A stretch of DNA of 64,000 nt from Jacaranda mimosifolia. Lineage: Eukaryota; Streptophyta; Magnoliopsida; Lamiales; Bignoniaceae. The stretch lies in NCBI GenBank assembly GCA_018894105.1, contig CM032117.1, positions 1,205,501 through 1,269,500 on the forward strand. Direction: 5' to 3'. Under the pieces are notes generated by a model. That model was not told the origin of the DNA. It did no database searches and saw only the letters and a list, made by a program, of their open reading frames with translations. Made by a program: the position numbers and the translations under genes. Shown in pieces: positions 59,045-64,000 of this stretch (positions are counted from its first letter, which is position 1; the number at the start of each line of letters is the position of its first letter).

Positions 59045-62000
59045 TAAGTCGATTATAATGTTTAAATCACTAAATCTAGTCCGAATGGTATATAAATTTG
59101 AATATCTAAATTGGCTCTTCATATATATATGTAGACACATTCATGATTTGAACCTAATTTTGATGCTTAACTACTTAAGTAATCAAAATTCAATCGACTA
59201 CTATTGGTATAAAAATTGAGGCACAATAAGAGCAAATACAAGCTACATACAAGTAATCATAACTGATGAAAAATTCCGCGATAGATCCTTGTACATACCT
59301 GCAAATTCGTAATAAACGTTGATGTGTTTTTACAAGCACAAAAATATTCTTTAAAGTAACAAATTATTTGTAATTCTCACATATAATCTAGTGCCGAGAG
59401 GTTTCCGATCGAGAGGTTGCGGTCCACCCACAAGGATATTGATGTCGGCAAGTATAAATTTTGAGTTGATGTTGTGATTTTTTTAACGCAAGTATACTCT
59501 GTTTGAAACAAATAATAACGTAATGAGAAGAGAAGAGTATCATCTCAAATAATTTTATCCAGACAATCGACAAAATTTGTATGATGTTCGATACAAGTAA
59601 TAAAGTGATGAAAATAGTATCATTTCAAAGAAATTTGCTATAATTATTCGCTAAGAATTGAAACTAACGTACTGTAACCTTATTCGGACAATCGATAAAA
59701 TTTCTTGATAAACATAAAATGAATGAATCAAATGATAAATAAGTGAAAGATATTTACCTATGCAAAATAGTCATGGAATTATGATTTCCCACAATACTTT
59801 AGTTGCTTCCCTTTGGTAATGAGAAGAGTGTTCCCGGAATCTCTTTTGCGCCTCAACTACTACAATATATTGTGCTGCGCTTGGCTTGTACCGCCTCACT
59901 CAAAGATTGTCCCCACCATTTTACGGGTGGTTATTATTTGCTATTAAGTCCGCTTTAAACTACATAATACCAAAAGCGCACTACAAACCAAAAACAACTT
60001 TAATTCACATGATTCACGACCCCAAAATTGTACGTCATTAGTATGTAGAAATAGAGTTATATAGAAATGAAATGATTTTCATTTATTTTAAAAATATAAA
60101 TACATTATAGTAGCATCGTTTATCGAATGAAAACAAAAAATCATTATTCATTTGAATTCATTATCATGATTAATAATTAATATTGATAAGTAGGAATCGG
60201 ATGATATGAATGACCAAATTATACTTCTTCTTTTTTTTTGGTAAAACCTTATTTATTCAAAATTAGCTTTTCATATATTGTTTTAAAAATTTTCTATACT
60301 AGGTTTAGACATATCAATTTCTTTTATTAAATTTGAGGAGGGTTGTCAACCAAAAATATAAGTATATCTCTAATGTATTAGAAATGGTTAAACTAATAAG
60401 GATGGAGGGAACGACTAAAACAATGGAAAAAAATATATATTTATCTGGCGGATTGAGAATAATTAAACTCATGAAGAAATAAATGAATGATTAAACTCAT
60501 ATGAATTTCTATAAATAGAAATTATCATTACTAAATTAGACCAAAAATATATTTAAAAATAAATTTGAAAAAATGCCCATGTCGTTCCGTTTATATTCAT
60601 ACACACCTATCATGAGCAAATAAACAATATGCAATCCACATTGCAATAATGTAAATATCCCTATGTATTTCCACAAATATAAGTAATCCAACTCCTTTCT
60701 AAATTGTGGCAAATGAATCATGTCCAAGGATGCAAACAAGTCAAGCCAACTCACGAGTCTCACGAGCCGAGCTCGAGATAATTCAAGTTCAAGTTAAGCT
60801 GAATCAAGCTCGAACTTTATTTTAAGTCAGTCTTGAGCCTTTTATATCTAGGCTCGAGCTTGCGAGCCGATATATAATTAAATATTTTTTTATTTTATTA
60901 ATACATATATACATTATATTATTATTTTTTTATTTTGAGTTCTAGCTCAAAAAATTTTCTTAAATTCAACTTGATTTGACTCGATTGCACCTCTGATCAT
61001 GCTAGAGAACAATGGTGCCAGTTTGAATTGAGATGGCTCCTGAATTCCAGACTTTTCATGAATGAATGTATGAAGCAAAACAGATATTGATATATTTCTA
61101 ATTGTCTACAAGAAAAATCTTGATTAATTGAAATCCCCTCGTATAGACTCTCCGGCTGAGACGGTTCGCTCCGCCCACAGGAACGTTGACGTCGATGTAG
61201 ACTGTCTCTTTTGCGCCCCGTACCAACACCAAAGGGTTGCTTTGTCCGATTTTTGGTGAGCTAACCAATAAAATGCAGAAAGCATACACTACGAGCCAAA
61301 ACAACTCTAGTTCACGTAATTCACGAGCCCATATTGATAGCTACATAGGCGGTATGTACTGCCCTACATCATGCTACGATGTGTATGATGAGCCTTTTTT
61401 TTTTTTTTTTTTAAGTAATTTCTAAAAGTCCGTTTGGATATATTTTCAAAGTCATTTTTTGTTTTTTAACTTTTCAAAAAGTGAATTATGAGTTTATGTT
61501 TTAAAATGAAATATTGTTTGAATATTTTATTTAAAATAAAATGATTGTATATGGATGAAAATGAGATGTATTTAAATGTTGCTGTGTTTTTATATTAACA
61601 ATCATGAAAATGAGAGCAGGTGGAACATAAAGTGTGAAAATAAACAAAGTGTGTTTATGAAAATAATTTGAAAATAAAAATATCTGTAATGAAGAGAAAG
61701 AGTTGATAATTTTTAATTTTTTTTTATGTGGAAGCAAATGAAAAGGAACTGTGAAAACAAAACGATGAGCACTAACTTTTGTGTGGTAGAATTTAATGTA
61801 CATCATTTAGTTGGCGTGCAAATTTGGATTGTCTACATTGGATGAATGAAATTTTTTTAAATAATTTATAATTTATTCTCTTTCTTCCATCATTCGAAAT
61901 ATTTACGAATCAAAACGATGCGATGTTGATAAAGACAAAATGAGACGTTTTTTTAGAACAAAACTTCCTTTAAATACGCAATAATAAAATAATATTTTGA

Positions 62001-62473
62001 AGTTGCTAGACTTTTATATTCAACGATAAATTTAATTCTCATCATATTAGTTACGTTATTGCTCTTCTTTCGAGCAACATACAATGAATAAATAGTGACA
62101 TTTTACATTGCAACTATTTAAATTTTAGTACACTGTGTACATTATTGTGTATTCTCACGAATTGACCTAATACCCTTAGAGTTGGTTTGGTTGGATTTTT
62201 AAGTTACCATATGAATATTTATTATATGATAATTTGTATGATTTTTATCATTGTAGTATAATTTGGTTAGCATAGCATGAAAAATAAACCCATGGGGGTG
62301 GCAGGTTTATCTATCACGTGAGTTGTACATATAAATATAGGCTTTTAGTATTCATGCAAGCCTAAGGTGGTGATTGGTATGCATGAATGAAATTAGGTCG
62401 AAATGGAATGATTTTAGGAATGGAATGAAGTTGGGAATGAAATGGTATTGGTATAGTTTATCCTATGATTGGT
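59045..62473. other. Repeat-rich intergenic region
   Basis: No gene was found. Two related repeats occur at ~59390-60010 and ~61125-61330. They share a tccacccaca(a)gga(t/c)... motif followed by ttga(t/c)gtcg, then ctcttttgcgcc, and an aaaacaact...attcacga tail; the second looks like an internally deleted version. At ~60730-61000 the ctcgagct/tcacgagcc motifs recall 17400-17610. At ~61424-61774 there is a degraded relative of the 4652 MITE. At ~62350-62473 the gtgattggtat...gatggaatg-like sequence looks like the left part of another MITE. Confidence 0.6.
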
Positions 62474-64000
62474 ATTGTAACACCCCGACTGGGAGGCGTT
62501 TGCTTCCCGCCGAGGTGCTACTCAACAATATCACACAAGTCTTCGTTACACAAAAAATATATTTCTCGAAAATCCCAAATAATTAACTTCAGTTACGACC
62601 TTCGTCGGATATTTTAGTCTGAACCGAAATATGCACTTCTATCACCCTCATTGTCTCATGTGTCGCCTAGATTAGTCTATCTTCATCACTCGATTATATC
62701 TGAGGCAAAGAACAGAAGAAACAATAAAGCAACGTAAGTTTGAATGACTTAGTGAGATAGTATAGCAATAACAACAAAATAACAATTTCATAATTGTGGC
62801 ATAGGAGACAAATGGAATCATACATATTTTCAGAAATTGTGAAATAAGGTTTTAGTCAAAATTTTAAGGTGATCCATCTCACCATCGTTCCATACCAGTG
62901 ATGAGATTTCACAAAATTTACCATCTCTCACAGAGGTTTAAACATCAATTATGATTTGAAATGGGATCAATATGCCCTTTGAACATTGACTGGGTTCCAG
63001 TCAAATATTTGAGATTCAAAGTGTAAATGCCAGGCATACCGAGCCACTAATTATAAATTAACAAAACATTTTCACTGTTAAACTATTGGCAATTCTCCTA
63101 CCTTGTCACTCCACTTTCGAAAACACTAAAACCCTTATTCCTTCGGTCCCGAATGATCGGCTTGGATAATATACTATAACAAGTAGGCATGGCTAGCTAC
63201 ATACCTTATCCCCCCAATAGCCAGCTACCTCCAGCTGACTATGGAGCCAGATGTAATTAGTAGGGTATCAATAAGAGATTGGTCGCCGTCGGTCCATTCC
63301 ACCTGGTCCGTCCCCAACTAATTCTAGGGCCCACCCCCAAGGGTATCAGTAATCAATACAGTATCAGTGACCAGTTATCAGTGCCCAACAGCATTTCATA
63401 TAACGCGTCACTTTGCCATGACAAACAATAACCAAATAATCAATATGGGATTCATTTCCAGATAACAGTCATGACTATGATGAAAAATATATCTCAAAAT
63501 CAACATTTTACGTAACACATCATTTCGCCATGATGGACCATACCAGATGATCGACAGCTGTAACCTCTAGTCATAATCATAGCTACGACGATAAATATAT
63601 CTCAAAACCATTTTCAATTTCCTTAACACATTCACCAATTTTTAGGTAAAACGACATTAATTAATATCAGTAAAAGCAATCAGTATAAAAGGGCGATGTG
63701 GAGTACTATTTTCAACACATAGATTGAAAGAAATCAATGATTGAGATATAATAACATATATATATATATTCTTCCCCCAGCAAGGAATCTCATACTATTG
63801 AGTATAAACTCACCTGCAAAATGCAGAGGAATTCCTAGTCGAATGATCACTCAAGTCTTGGCTTCTTAGTCAGACGACCGAGAGCTATCATAAGATAACT
63901 CGAGTTATTATCTTATCAATCCTTTGAATCTTAACTATAAACATGACTAATGCCTTTATCATACTTAAGGATATTCTTACATAGTCCTGATAATCCTTAG
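62474..64000. mobile_element. Probable retrotransposon non-coding sequence, truncated by window end
   Basis: From tgtaacaccccgactggg onward the base composition becomes more balanced than in neighbouring DNA. The TGTAACACCCCG start resembles the end of many plant Ty3/gypsy LTRs. Between 63397 and 63611 a degenerate direct repeat of ~113 bp is visible (cgtcactttgccatga...aaatatatctcaaaa, twice). No coding domain is present. The right boundary lies outside the window, so identity and class are uncertain. Confidence 0.45.

Noticed and set aside
1..64000. CRISPR arrays, operons, bacterial insertion sequences, tRNA or rRNA genes
   Set aside because: The sequence is plant nuclear DNA; repeats found are transposons, tandem duplications or microsatellites. 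No cloverleaf or rRNA-like segment was recognised, though short tRNA genes could be missed by eye.

Overview
This window is nuclear DNA from a flowering plant, most likely a eudicot and possibly an asterid; I cannot place the family. The evidence is multi-exon genes with GT-AG (and a few GC-AG) introns, AT-rich intergenic DNA, plant-specific protein families (Alfin-like PHD, JOX dioxygenase, APD RING ligases, chloroplast rhodanese) and typical plant transposons (Tourist-like and Mutator-like MITEs, hAT, TRIM, Copia-like solo LTR, chromodomain Ty3/gypsy).

Layout. 1-12.3 kb is gene-free and AT-rich, with MITEs and a 203-bp tandem repeat. A complete three-exon jasmonate-oxygenase (JOX) type 2-oxoglutarate dioxygenase lies at 12.36-14.09 kb (+). 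An Alfin-like PHD-finger gene lies at 17.96-21.81 kb (-). From 22.2 to 31.3 kb there are two tandem copies of one ~4.3 kb block carrying a class-B DnaJ (HSP40) gene. The right copy is intact (28.29-31.10 kb, -). The left copy is a decayed pseudogene carrying a MITE, a solo LTR and a TRIM element, all absent from the right copy. A 27-exon symplekin gene follows (32.92-45.33 kb, -), divergent by 406 bp from a chloroplast rhodanese gene, STR10 (45.74-47.29 kb, +). A hAT element and a long-TIR Mutator-like MITE occupy 47.6-48.9 kb. A ten-exon APD-type RING E3 ligase gene spans 49.62-58.19 kb (-). Its ~4 kb first intron holds a degraded chromovirus with a hAT fragment nested inside. 58.2-64 kb is repeat-rich and gene-free; the last 1.5 kb looks like non-coding retrotransposon sequence cut by the window edge.

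All six intact genes were assembled by hand from splice signals, with reading phase checked at every junction: JOX 362 aa, Alfin-like 239 aa, DnaJ 331 aa, symplekin ~1348 aa, STR10 224 aa, APD 461 aa. They do not form a pathway. They are housekeeping or regulatory genes whose neighbourhood appears anciently conserved: from memory, Arabidopsis has JOX next to AL, DnaJ next to ESP4, and DnaJ next to STR10. I found no undescribed biological system. The most informative structure is the DnaJ tandem duplication, where the intact paralogue preserves the empty sites of three insertions in the dead copy.
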